Positions 46,890 to 58,746 of a stretch of DNA of 64,000 bases are shown here, piece by piece. Origin of the DNA: Fremontodendron californicum (lineage: Eukaryota; Streptophyta; Magnoliopsida; Malvales; Malvaceae); the NCBI GenBank assembly GCA_030761205.1, contig JAULJL010000015.1, positions 9,863,501-9,927,500 on the forward strand, read 5' to 3'. Below the pieces are notes generated by a model. That model made no database searches and was not told the DNA's origin. It worked only from the letters and a program-made list of their open reading frames with translations. A program made the translations under genes and the position numbers. Position 1 is the stretch's first letter. Each line of letters starts with the position of its first letter.

Positions 46890-47280
46890 AATTTTATTTA
46901 TTTAAATTATAATATTTGATAAGATTATTTTAAAATCTATATTACATTTTAAAAAATTAAAAAAATAATTAAAATATAAAATTTTAAAATTTATTTATTT
47001 TAAATTATAATATTTGATAAAGTAAATTAAGAATCTATATCATATTTAAAAAATAAAAAAATATATTAAAAATAGAAAATTTGAAATCTATTTATTTTAA
47101 ATTATAATATTAAATAAATTAAAAATATATATTATATTTGAAAATAAAAAATAAATTATCAAAAATTAAAAATTATCTATTTTAAAATATAATATTTGAT
47201 AATATATAATACAAAAACTATTGAAAATAGAAAGTTTAAAATTTATTTATTTTAAATTATAATATTTGATAAAATATATT
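46890..47280. repeat. degenerate AT-rich minisatellite
   Basis: A block like TTTATTTTAAATTATAATAT(TTGATAA) recurs at about 46898, 46992, 47090, 47178 and 47245 with spacers of 65-100 bp. It has no coding potential. Confidence 0.7.
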
Positions 47281-49799
47281 TAAAAATATATTATATTTAA
47301 AAATAAAAAAAATTATATTTAAAATTATAAAATTTGAAAAAAAAATTAACATTTTTTTAAAAAAGTGTCAAAAGTTTCTTTTATAATTTCTTCTCTTTTC
47401 TTTCTTTAATCTCTCTTTTCTTTCCATCTCTCTTTTCCCTTAATTTGGGCCTGTTGACGACGATAGATGACCAGATCTGACCCAACCCATAATATATATC
47501 TTTAAGAGTTTGGGTTGGGCCATTTATTTGGTAGGCTTTAGCAACCAAACCAACCAATAATATTCCTGTTTGATGAGTTTCTAGGTTACTGCAAATTAGA
47601 TAGCCGAAGAGCCAAGACAAAAAGAGAAAAAGAAAAAAAAAGAAAAAAAGAAAAAAAGATGGGCCCTTATTTCCACTTCTGCAAATTGAAAAACCTAGTA
47701 ATTTCGTGCACATAAGAAAAAGCAAAGGCATTGACATTCAGGATCAGCCCTCATTTCCACTTCAATGGCTTGTTGATTCCTTGAAAGAAACAAGTTTTCT
47801 ATTTCATGTCATTTTTGTATTATTTTCCTTTGGCCAAAAAAAAGAAAAAGCTTTATTAATTAATATTTGAACAAAATTTCTTTCAAATAAAATAGTTTTC
47901 AAGTATATATTTATTAAAATTTTATTTAATCAAATATTAAAATAATTAAGATCAAAGTTAAAAAGTTTGACCATAAAAAATCAAATTAAGACTATATATT
48001 TATGAGCCGAAGGAGTACTAATTTTCTAATTATTATGTCCTTTTATATGAATATATATTTTAATTCTCATATGTATCATAATATTATGTAAAATATGGAT
48101 GTTTGTAATAGTTCAATGAATAATTATAAGTAACAAAAATAAATGGAGACAATTCATATATATTCAATTGATTTTTGTCATAAAACTTTAATTTTAGATT
48201 AAAAAGAAATATTCTAAAAAAATTTGGTTAAATTTTATCTTAAAATTTATCTAATATCAAAGTTTAATGGTAAAATTCAATCAAAATCAGAATTTAATGA
48301 AAAAAATCAATCAAATTAAAGTAGAGTGACAAATTTTAAAATTGAAATAAAGTATAATGGCAAATTTACTTTTAATCTCAATCTTAAACAAGTGATTTCC
48401 TAAACCCTAAATCTAAATTTTAACCTCTGATTTAATTATAAATACTGATGCTATATAGACTTGGAGCCTGCTACATCATACGGGACAAAAGGGGTGGGAT
48501 CATTCATATTTTTATGACATCAAATAACAGCTTCATTTAATTTCATTACATTGACATTACTCATTGTATATTTTCTACACATGAATTTAAACTTAAAATT
48601 CATTTTTTATACATCATCGTCCGTAGAGTTTTTAAATTTTATAAATGTATTAAAAAAATTGATAAATATTTTTTTATTATATTAATTTTTTTAAATATTT
48701 TTATTATATCTTAACATATGTCACACTATTAAACCTGTTGATAAAATTTTTAAATTTCATTAACATTTAACAATGTACCAAATAATTTTACAAAATTATC
48801 TACATATTCCATTTAAATCAATGAAAGAAGAAAAAAAGTTTTGCTACCACACTCGTATCAAACTTGAAAAGTTGAATTTAAAAAATAGTAAATACAAATA
48901 AAATATTACACAAAAATTGTGGTGAAATTTACTCGACATTATCATTGTATCTTTCCTACACATTTCCGTTTCATAAAAAAATGATAGAAAAACAAAAAAG
49001 AAAAGCAAAGGACTGCACAGTGTACACGCTTCTTTACGTGGATTCCAACAATAGCGTTTTAAAAGTCGAAACCATCTCTAAAATGGCATATATTATATTT
49101 TCATCTTCCTCTACTATCTTTCTCATCGTTTTCCTCCTTTGCCAAAGCCTTTATTATCGATCTGCATCAACTCATATATTTCATGGTGGCTTCCTATTTT
49201 TGGTTTTTTGTTTTTTTTTTAGAGTCCTTTTTAACCCCATATCGTACGAAAGACAAAACTCTATATATATGGAGTTTTGAGAATCATTTTGAGAGGAAGG
49301 AAGTTGAGATTATACCTGCATGCCAAGTGCCAACTAACTCCTAAGATCTGTTTATTTGATTTACATGCAGAGCCTAAGATAAGCCAAACTTTACCCTTAG
49401 AACTTTTCTTCAATAAAGTCCTTTTCAACATCTTCCTGTCTAGTACTGTCTACAATTCCCAAGAATCTTTGTCTTGGATCTGTTCACTTTTGACCCATAT
49501 CTTGGTTGTCTCTCAAAAGGTAAGCAAGTGTTTTATTAACTCAAGTTATTCACTGGTTTTCCCCCCTGAAATTCTCCTTCCAAGCTCAAGCTATGCCCTT
49601 CTTAGGATTTTACTGGGCCCTTTTCAATCATTTCAGTTTTCTTTAATATAAAAAAGATATTCAGAGATTTTGTTCTTCACTGAATCGGTGCCTTGGTTGA
49701 AATTGAATTGATGGAGGAAATATTGGTTCTCAGCGTAAACTTAATCAAATCTGTTTTTTTTCTTTTTTTTTTTGTAACTCATTAAGCTCTGTCAGATAC
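47281..49799. other. intergenic DNA and presumed Nudix promoter/5'UTR
   Basis: No gene is supported up to 49799. The block at 47400-47740 is richer in pyrimidines and in GGGTTGGGCC-type sequence and could be a decayed element. From about 49270 the composition becomes gene-like and pyrimidine-rich, so 49300-49799 probably contains the transcription start and 5'UTR of the Nudix gene. Confidence 0.45.
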
Positions 49800-51167
49800 A
49801 TGTCGACTTCAACAAGTGAATTAGCAATTGAAAAGCAGATTGTACCTGAAAATGAAGTTCAACAGGTTGAATTACTTACTGGGGTCGAGGATTTACATGG
49901 AGGAATCATTCTAGACATGGAGAAACCTGTGGATTCTAAGGCCTTCGCCTCTTTACTTAGAGCTTCATTATCACAGTGGAAGCAACAGGTTAGTAATTTC
50001 ATCTATCTATCTGTAACCTTTCAGAGGTTTCCGCTGAATTCAAAGTGATTTTAATTGGCAGCAATCACAAAATATTTTGCAGGGAAAGAGGGCCATTTGG
50101 ATTAAATTGCCTATTGAACTTGTTAATCTGGTTGAACCGGCGGTTAAGGTAAATGCATTTTCTTGGCAAATAATGAAATTTTGATAGCTCTGAGAATGTC
50201 AAATTCTGAGTATAAAATTGGGGTTTAGGCTTTTTTTATTTATTTATAAAATCAGATTGTTAGTTCATTCATCTTCTTCATTTCTTTTGCTTTGAGTATT
50301 TCAATCGTGTAATTCATGTTTTTTGCTTTATTAATTGATCAGGAAGGGTTTAAATACCACCATGCCGAACCAGATTATCTTATGCTTGTAAATTGGATCA
50401 GCAATTCTACCAATACTCTTCCTGGAAATGCTTCACATCGTGTCGGGATTGGAGCTTTTGTCATGAATGACAAAAGAGAGGTCCACTTTCTTTAATTTTT
50501 GCTGAATTTTTCTGGTTTACTAAGCCATAATATGGATAAAAAAAAAAAAGATAATAACCCCAATACCTTTGAAATTTATCAAATTTTCTATGTGATATTT
50601 GAACTATCAAACCGTATATCAATAACACCGTTAAAATATAGATAATGATGTGGCATTGATCAATAAGGTGATGACACGTGACAGCACCTGATTATTTAGA
50701 AATTAATATTTGAATTTTTGTAAAAAAAATTATATTAAAAAGTGGAGAGAGAAATTTTTTTTTTTTTAATTTAAAATAATAATTTTATTATTATTACACG
50801 TGGCATCACTGTTTGGTGCCACGTGTAAAAGAAAAAAATATAATTTTATTTTTTAAATTAAAATAATAAAGTTTTTTGGTAATACAAGTGGCATCATTAT
50901 ATGGTGCCACATGTCAAGTTTTTATTGGACATCAAAACCACGTCATCAATATTTAACGGTGTTACTGACAGATACCACAATAGCAAACGGTGTGAAAACG
51001 TTAAGTATCAAAATAGACATTTTTAAAGTACAGGGATTACAAAAAAAAAAAAATTGATAAACTTTAAGGGTTATTGGGGGATATTATCCCAAAAAAATTA
51101 AGGTAGTCAAGGTGGGGGTGTTTTTATTTGAATATTGATAAAAAAAAATCAAATTATCGATAATTTT

Positions 51168-51198
<31 letters not shown>

Positions 51199-54100
51199 TC
51201 AAAATACGTTTTTCTCGTCTTAAAAAATTCAATAAGGGAAGGCGCAATATGATATGGCGACTTCCCTTGATACATTTTTTAAAAAATTGAAAAAACAACG
51301 CACGAAAATTGCTATATCATACGGCGAATTTCGTGTTTTACTTTTTTAAAAAATTAATTTTTTACATTGAGAAGTCGTATGACGATTTCCGTGCTTTACT
51401 TAATTTTTGTTTTAATTAATTGGGAAGTCGCCATTTGAAATGGCGACTTCCCAACGTTTTAATTTTTTTTTTAATTTATAATATTATTATTTCAAAAAAT
51501 TTATATAATTTTTTTATTTAATTTATAAAATTTTTAAAAATTCATATTATATAAATTTTGAGATCTTCGTATTGTGTTTTTGTTTTTTTTTTTCATGTCG
51601 TGTTTTTAATTTTTTTTTTCTGTCGTGTCCAATGTTGTCATGTCTAACACAACTAAAGCACACTGATATTACAAAGTCACTTATATCAGTGTGCTTTAGT
51701 TGTATTAGATCTGGCAACATTGAACACGACACGAAAAAAATAAATAAAAACACGAGAAACGAAAAACAGCACGAATATTTCAAAATTTATATAATACTAA
51801 TTTTTTAAAAATTTATAAATTAAATAAAAAAAATTATATAAAATTTTAAAATAAAATTTTAAAATATGCTTTTTAAAAAATTTATAAAAATTTATTTATA
51901 TATAAAAATTTTAAATTATATATAATAATATTATAAATTTAAAAAAAATTAAAAAAAAAGTAAAACATTGAGAAGTCGCCATATGATATGACGATTTTTC
52001 AACGTAAAAGTTTAAAAAAAAAAAAGTAAAGCATGAAAGTCGTCAAATGATTTGGTGACTTCCGTGCGTTGTTTTTTTAATTTTTTTAAAATGTATTAAG
52101 AGAAGTCGTCATATGATATTACAACTTCCCTTATTGAATTTTTGTCAAATGAAAAAAATATATTTTAATAAAATAAATTATCAATAATTCAAAAATTACT
52201 ATTAATTTTTTATCAATATTCAAATAAATTTGCCTCGAATCCTGATTCTGTAAATTAACGCTTTAGTATATAGCTGAAATCTACCTTTGACTCTCTATCA
52301 GGAAAAAACAAAGAAATACCTTTGACCTGTTGCGAACAATAATAATAAAAAAGAAACAGTAAAAAAAAAATCAAGATAAAAATTTACATATTTGTTATAT
52401 ATAATAATTTTAAAGAGTAAAATATTTTCACAAAAATAGTTAAAATCTCTACTCCATTTAAAATAATATTTTTTTCATAAATAATATATTAATTAGTTAA
52501 AATATCTAAAAACACTTGTTAACAAAAACTTTTTTAAAAATTATCCCAAAATTGGCCCAAAAATATAAGAAATTAAAAAATGCCCAAAACATTTCTTATT
52601 TCAAATTTGTATTAGATCATCAATTGGAATTGTCCTACATAAACAGAAAAAACCAGGCTCGACCTAAAAAAACCCCAACATGATCCACCCGAGAGAGACA
52701 CCCTTTGGTTGAAAAGTAGTCTGTCATTTTGAGTTTGACTATCTACCAGCTATTTGAATCGGCTAGTCATTCTGATTTGTCCAATTGCTTGTTCAATCTG
52801 TTAGGTGCTTGTAGTTCAAGAGAAGAGTGGCAAGTTCAAAGGCAAAGGTGTCTGGAAATTCCCTACCGGAGTTGTTAATGAGGTAAGTGATCTAGGAATA
52901 TGGTGTTTTTTCTATATCTTTTTGCCTTGAATTGAAAGTTTCTGTGCATAGGGTGAGGATATTTCTGTGGCAGCAATCAGGGAAGTTAAAGAAGAGACAG
53001 GGGTAAGTGAGAAAATGGGGTTTTCCTATTTGAATGAGTATGAAATTGTATGTATTTTAACCATGAATCTAACTGTGTTTCCTTTCCTTCAGATTGACAC
53101 GGAATTTGTGGAAATTTTAGCATTTAGGTATGTGCTTTCCATATATATTGATGGTTCCATTGATTGTGTGTATAAGATGTTTGTTAAAATGACCGATAGA
53201 TTGTTCTTCAGGCAATGACATGTTGAAAAGAATGTTGCTTTCTAAAACTTCTTAGGCCACATGCTGGCTATGGATTCTATTTGTTGTTGTCATAAATCTC
53301 AAAAAGACTTTTGTGCTTCTAGTTGCTTTATAAATTTTAGACTCCTAACAACCTACATCTTCTTTATTTTCCCCAAATACAGGCAAAGCCACAAGTCATT
53401 CTTTAGAAAATCGGATTTGTTTTTTGTTTGTATGTTACATCCACACTCATTTGACATCCAGAAGCAAGATATAGAGATTGAAGCTGCCCAGGTACATTCC
53501 CATGGACATTTATGATGAATATACTGCTAGTAATAGGACCCTATTAGCTAGTTAAAATGGTTCTTCTTACCGGAAAAATGATCCGTGTAGCTGGAGCTCA
53601 AGCAGTAATCTTCAAGGATTGAGAACACTGAGGGATGCCGGAGTTGATTCCGGTTGTAACCCTCCCATGAATAAGTTAGTATATAGGTCCTATAGAGTGG
53701 ATAGAAGTAGAAAACTAACTATGGTCTATAATTTGAGTGCCCCTGAAATCTTGGTACCCAAGGTGAAGGCTGTTTTGGCCTGAGCGAATACACCAATTCT
53801 GAATCTCTGATCTTTCTAAGTTCTTTGCTTTAGACTATGGAAAGATCCAAACGGTAGAAGTAACACAATAGTTCTGAATAAACAATCGATAACATCTCAG
53901 GCGACTACCGATTAGTCTTTGCCACTGATATTGGCTGCTTATTTTCTCCTTTCTCTACAGTAACTCTTGTATAATCATCCAACATATGTTCTTTGACAGC
54001 TTTGAGCAGCCCATTTGTTTCTGGATTGCAGTAAACAAAATCATGTGCTTGTGAATGTGGCTAACTTCTAAGATATCGCTTTTTATTCTTCTTAATTTGC

Positions 54101-54851
54101 CTTGGATATTACTTGGCTGTGCATAGTACTTTGTTTAGTATACTGTTGCATTTAGCACAATGTAATGGATAGTGGATAAAGAGTCTTAGTTCTTATATAG
54201 GTAATGATTTAAACTGTCACCTCTGTCCTGACATCCTTAAAACTCCCCTGCATCTTACTTCTTAGATATTCTATCACATCCTTAGGAATAATGCACCTTT
54301 TTAATTCAAATCTATATTATCCGGACTTTTCATTTTTCCTGAAGTATCCGTGTGCGATATCTGTACCCGACACGTATTCGGACATATGTATGGGTATGAT
54401 CCTCCAAATAATATGGAAAAACTTAGAAAAAATTTGAACATACTCATGTCAAACACATACCTGTATCAGACACTCATCCGAGATAACATAGATTCAGATC
54501 AAAACCACTCTGAAACGTAGAACAACACCTTTGCCACACTCAAGTTCTTGCTGCCTTGGATTGTTTAAGTTGCCAAGAAACATGGCCTACATTCACCTTA
54601 GCTTAACTATCTCTAATAATTTGTTAGCAAACAAGTAATGATCTTTCCCTTTTTTTTTTCAGTGGATGTCACTCAAGGACTATGCAGAGCAGCCTTTTAT
54701 CCAGAAACACGATGCCTTTAGTAGTGTTGCCAAAGTATGCTTAAAAAAATTAGAGAAGGACTACGCCGGATTTTCCCCAATTCCTAGAACCACAGCTTCT
54801 GGCAAAACTAGTTACTTATACTTCAACATCAGAGATCTGAACAAACTGTAA
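49800..54851 (+). CDS. Nudix hydrolase (plant NUDT2/6/7/10-like)
   Basis: Eight exons join in frame: 49800-49988, 50083-50148, 50343-50480, 52805-52882, 52952-53002, 53093-53127, 53383-53491 and 54663-54851. The product has 284 residues. The Nudix box is complete across exons 4-6: G-x5-E-x7-R-E-V-x-E-E-x-G-I, with REVKEETGI at its end. The preceding N-terminal region, including YHHAEPDYLMLVNWI and HRVGIGAFV, is the pre-Nudix domain of the plant MutT-like group. Relatives hydrolyse ADP-ribose, NADH or related nucleoside diphosphates and modulate redox and defence signalling; the substrate here is not determinable. There is no targeting peptide, so it is probably cytosolic. Intron 3 is 2.3 kb because of two transposon insertions, and intron 7 contains a CTATGTT-family MITE. 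No lesions were seen. Confidence 0.95.
50553..51093. mobile_element. inverted-repeat element in Nudix intron 3
   Basis: The left end GATAATAACCCCAATACC and the inverted right end GGGATAATATCCCCCAAT are similar. Complementarity continues inward (TTTATCAA, AACACCGTTAAA, CACGTGGCATCA/TGGTGCCACGTG). It belongs to the same family as 58747-59889. No coding capacity. Confidence 0.7.
51123..52228. mobile_element. fold-back element made of palindromes, in Nudix intron 3
   Basis: The outer arms (TTTATTTGAATATTGATA at the left, its complement ending CAAATAAA at the right) are inverted. The whole 1.1 kb is symmetric about 51677, where CAACTAAAGCACACTGATAT pairs with ATATCAGTGTGCTTTAGTTG. Along both arms lie short palindromes of the type GAAGTCGCCAT-ATG-ATGGCGACTTC, at about 51236, 51301, 51368, 51422, 51970, 52032 and 52100. 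The copy at 51422-51452 is nearly perfect. There is no transposase. Confidence 0.85.
53500..54300. other. Nudix intron 7, unusual non-AT-rich segment
   Basis: Between exons 7 and 8, 53540-53800 is more GC-rich than the other introns (GATGCCGGAGTTGATTCCGG). It could be an old insertion. I cannot identify it. Confidence 0.35.
54312..54491 (+). mobile_element. CTATGTT-family MITE in Nudix intron 7
   Basis: The ends are CTATATTATCCGGAC and GAGATAACATAG. Flanks ATTCAAAT and ATTCAGAT differ at one of 8 positions. Confidence 0.85.
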
Positions 54852-55320
54852 CCAGCAGTAACAAGGTCATCTGATAACAAATGAATAAAAACTCTGATTG
54901 TTGCATGCAAAAGCTGATACAATAGAAAACTCAATGTCAAGGATAGAAGCCCCAGGAATTGCTAATAAAGTACGCTTAAAGCTACACCTAGTATTTTTTT
55001 TTTATTCCATTTGTTCTATCCTTTACTAGTAAGGGTTTTGTTAAGTAATATATTCACTCGAAGTATTGAAATTTATGAATAAAATTGTCAACTATTGCAT
55101 TTAGTGCAAAATTATTATTATAAATTTTATATTAACTAATCTTAAAGAGTGTTTTTAAGATATTGTTAGCAAAATCATACTAGTAATATAATATCTTCGC
55201 AATTAATTTGCTATGCTATGTTTGAAAAGTTGAATTTGAAAGAATGGATTTGGATTTGATTTGTATGTAAATTGTAAGAATAAAATGCATGAACTATGTA
55301 CAAATTAAGAGTTAATACCA
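54852..55320. other. 3' flank of the Nudix gene
   Basis: Probable 3'UTR (to about 55010) followed by AT-rich spacer. No ORF is supported. Confidence 0.45.
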
Positions 55321-56302
55321 CCACTGGCATGGTGGTCTGTACTGTTCCGGTACGTCATAGTTTTTGCCTAAACCAGTATATGAAGCCTTTAGTTCCGTTT
55401 CGGTTTTGGTATCGGTTTGTATCGTCTGTACCGATAGGTACCGTCAATTTCACTTGTACCGCCCGAAATAAGTGTATCGGCCGGTACATAACTTAAAAAA
55501 CATCCTGGTCTGGGGCTTCTAGCAAGACTCTCTCTCCAAGTCCATCTACCAGAAGGGCTCCCGCATTGGTGCCCGCAATAATGACCAAGTCATCCCTGCA
55601 TGTAGAGAAAAAAGTTATGAACTAAAACTTTTCATACATTGCACCTCATTAACAAGCACTACAGGGTTAATTACCTGTGAATCCCATTTGGAAACTGAAT
55701 ACGGTGGATTACAGGGAAATCCAGAGCAGCAGTCTCTGATAGATACTCAAATAACTTGCAGCAACATAATGTTCAAATATCAGAGACCGAAAAGGGCAGG
55801 CAGTGGGTAGCAGAACTCTGTACAAGTTTTGGTTAATTCGGCAGTGAATTAATACATTGACTTTGAACAAGCCACCTTACTCCAGTTTATGAATGGCTAT
55901 AGTATTATTGGGGAACTTGGAAATGTGAATGATAATGATGAATGATCTTGTTTATATTGATTTCATGTAACTTCAACTTCATATGCTTGCTTGCTTGATG
56001 ATGACTTGTATTTGATATTTTGGATTTTAATGTATTGAATTTGGTCGGATTTGCTTAATGATGCTTGTATTTGATGAAGTTTTTTTAGAACATTATATAT
56101 AATTTATGAGTATTTGATATTTGGAATTTATTTAATCTCATTCATTTGATATTTGAAAATATTTTTCATATACATATATTAAAAAGTTTTCAAAAATACC
56201 GGTAAATTCGAAACGGTATATCGAAACACACCGGTACCGGTACGTACCAGTACCAGAACAAAAACGGTACGTCCTCCGGTACAGTACTGATTACTTTGAC
56301 CA
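55321..56302. mobile_element. TIR element with captured HDS gene fragment
   Basis: The left end region GGTCTGTACTGTTCCGGTAC and the inverted right end ATCAGTACTGTACCGG are similar. Just inside both ends are GGTACCG/CGGTACC-type subterminal motifs (55390-55490 and 56200-56290). No transposase is present. The interior carries host-gene exons (55501-55754) and AT-rich filler. No clear target duplication was found, so the boundaries are approximate. Confidence 0.65.
55501..55754 (-). pseudogene. HDS: fragment of 4-hydroxy-3-methylbut-2-enyl diphosphate synthase (HDS/IspG), two exons with intron
   Basis: On the minus strand, exon A (55754-55675) encodes LFEYLSETAALDFPVIHRIQ and FPNGIH, with a donor AG/GTAATT. 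Exon B (55595 to about 55503) follows a TGCAG acceptor and encodes RDDLVIIAGTNAGALLVDGL and LLEAPDQD. The frame continues across the 79-bp intron (CAC AG|G GAT). These are conserved sequences of the plant HDS protein, the plastid MEP-pathway iron-sulfur enzyme that makes HMBPP. Only about 58 codons are present, without the catalytic cysteines. Similarity stops abruptly at about 55502, where transposon-like sequence begins. Retention of the intron shows capture at the DNA level rather than by reverse transcription. It is not a functional gene. Confidence 0.82.
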
Positions 56303-56304
56303 CT

Positions 56305-58335
56305 AGTCTCCAAACTTTTTTATATTGGTCTTCGAACTTCAAAACGTATCAATCAGATTTTCGATCTTATAGTTTTGTATTAATGTGGTCCTTCCGTTAG
56401 CAAAACCGTTAGAGTATAGTTAAATGACAGATGACAAGTGACGTGTTAATTACAAAAATGTCATGTGCTGATGTGGTCTTTCTTTTTGTCTTTTATCTTT
56501 ATTCCTTTATTCTTTTTCTTTTTCTTTTTCAAATTTTATATTTTCCTTTCTCTTTTTTATAAATAAATAAATAAAAATAATTTATATTATAATTTAAATT
56601 AATTTTTTGAAAATATAATTAATTTATAAACATATAAAATATTTATTTAAATTAATTTTATAAAAACTATTTTTAATTTTTTTGTTTCATTTTATATTCT
56701 TTATAAATAAACTAAAATATAAATAATAATTTAAATTAAATTGATAAATACTAAATAATTTATTAAAAGTATAAAATATTTATTTACATTTATTTTATAA
56801 AAATTATTTTAAGTTTGTTTTTACTTTTTTCTCTTTTCCCTTTTTTTCTTGTTAATAAAAAAATACAAAAAAGAAAAAATAATAATTTATAATATAATTA
56901 AAATGTAAATTTTAAAATGTAAATAATTTATAAAAAAATAAAAAAAATATTTATTTACATTAATTAAAAAATAAATTTTCTTTCCTTTTCTATTTACTGT
57001 TATAAATAATTAAATAAAATTAATTATTTGTAATAATTAAATAATTTATAAAAATAATATATTTATTTTAATTAATTAATTAGAAAAGTTATTTTCCTTT
57101 TCTTCTTTCTTTACTTTTATAAATAAATTAATTTTGTAAAAAAATAAATAATTTATCAAATATAAATATTTATTTACATTAATTTTTTAAAAATATATTT
57201 TATTTTCTTTTTCTTTCATTTTTTAATTTTTTTTCTTTCTATTCTTTCCACCTAACTCTCGTTGATCGAAAAGGAAAATTTGAATCCTTACCGTCAGTTC
57301 ACGCTGCGAAGGATCAGACTGTCATTCATAATGCTCGATAGGCATTGCAAGAGGCCAAATTTGATCCCTCGCGTTAGATCGAGGAGGGTCCGATTTGACG
57401 CTTATGATAGATTCGGTCAAGATAGTTGTCGCCTCAATTTCAGCATTGGAGTCAACATAAAAAATACCAAATCTTAATTAAATGAATGTAAATAAATATT
57501 TTATATTTATAAATTATTTAATTTTTATAAAAATAATTTATTTAGAAGAAGAAAAAGGAAAAAGGAAAAAAGAAATAAGGAAAAGGAAAATAAAATTTAT
57601 TTTTTATTATAAAATTAATGTAAATAAGTATATTATATTTTTATAAATTATTTTATTTTTGAAAATTTAATGTAAATTAGAATATAAATTATTTTTATTT
57701 TTATATATTTATAAAGAAGAAAAAGGGAAAAGGAAAAAAAGAGAAAAAAGTAAAAAAAAAAAAACTTATAATAGTTTTATAATATTAATGCAAATAAATA
57801 TTTTATATTTTTATAAATTATTATTTTTATAAAATTAGTTTAAATTATAATATAATTATTAAATTTTTTTATTTATAAGGAGGAGAAAAAAGAAAAATAT
57901 AATATAGAAGAAATAAAATATAAAATATTTTATTGTTACGTTTTGATAAAATTAATTTAACTAAATATTTTATATGTTTATAAATTAATTATATTTTTAC
58001 AAATTTAATTTAAATTATTATATAAATTATTTTCATTTTTTGTATTTATTTATAAAAGAAAAGAGAAAAAAATAAAATTTGAAAAAGAATAAAGAATAAA
58101 AGAAAAAAGACAAAAGACAAAGGACAAAAAAAAAAAAACTACATCAGCATGATAGCATTTTTGTAATTTATACGTCATATGTCATCTGTCATTTAACTTT
58201 TATTCTAACAGTTTTACTAACGGAAGGATCACATTGATACAAAATTATAAGATCGATGATCTGATTGATACGTTTTAAAGTTTGGGGACCAATATAAAAT
58301 ATGCTCTAAAGTTTGGGGACCATTAATGCTATTAA
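56305..58335. mobile_element. 2-kb long-palindrome element with GC-rich loop
   Basis: The ends TCTCCAAACTTTTTTATATTGG and the inverted right-end stretch containing TATATTGGTCCCCAAACTTT are similar. The next 170 bp are strongly inverted (GTATCAATCAGAT, GGTCCTTCCGTTAGC against its complement). Pyrimidine-rich DNA in the left arm (56480-57240) mirrors purine-rich DNA in the right arm (57540-58130). The symmetry centre, at about 57320, lies in a 240-bp GC-richer loop (57240-57475) with an unrecognised 71-codon ORF. It is probably a Mutator-like or fold-back non-autonomous element. Confidence 0.7.
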
Positions 58336-58746
58336 CTCACAAATTAATTAAGATTCACAATCCTCTACATTTGAAAATGTATAAGAAGATGAATTTTAAA
58401 TTCTCAAATATATATGAGTATATTAACTTCACTATTAAATAGACATCAACAAATCATGAATTTGAGAATAATTATGAAATTTCTTTTTATACGTGTTTTA
58501 TCACATAATTTACATTAAATTTGGAATTCAAACTCTTTTCTTAAATTCAAATTTGTAAAGGCAACCTTAACTAATTTCCACGGTCTGTTCATAAAAATGA
58601 TATAATTGTAATTTGAAACTTACAAATTTATATAAGAAATTTCTAATAAAGGAGCTCATGTTGGAGAGACACTATGCATGAACTGATCTTTTAGATATGG
58701 CATTTTACTATTCTTTTTTGTTTGTTTGTTTTTTTTTTTTTTTTTT

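Noticed and set aside
47381..47737. 118-codon minus-strand ORF with a hydrophobic Phe/Leu run
   Set aside because: The run is a translated A/G-rich simple repeat and the remainder matches no family.
48945..49651. Two ORFs of 111 and 124 codons upstream of the Nudix gene
   Set aside because: The composition is AT/pyrimidine-biased, no motifs or family resemblance are evident, and the position fits promoter and 5'UTR.
15655..55754. Possible isoprenoid gene cluster (AACT plus HDS)
   Set aside because: HDS is only a two-exon fragment in a transposon and lies 36 kb away from AACT with unrelated genes between; co-location is best explained by chance.
57262..57477. 71-codon ORF in the loop of the 2-kb palindrome
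   Set aside because: It is Arg-rich with no recognisable domain and no splice context. Kept only as part of the palindrome observation.
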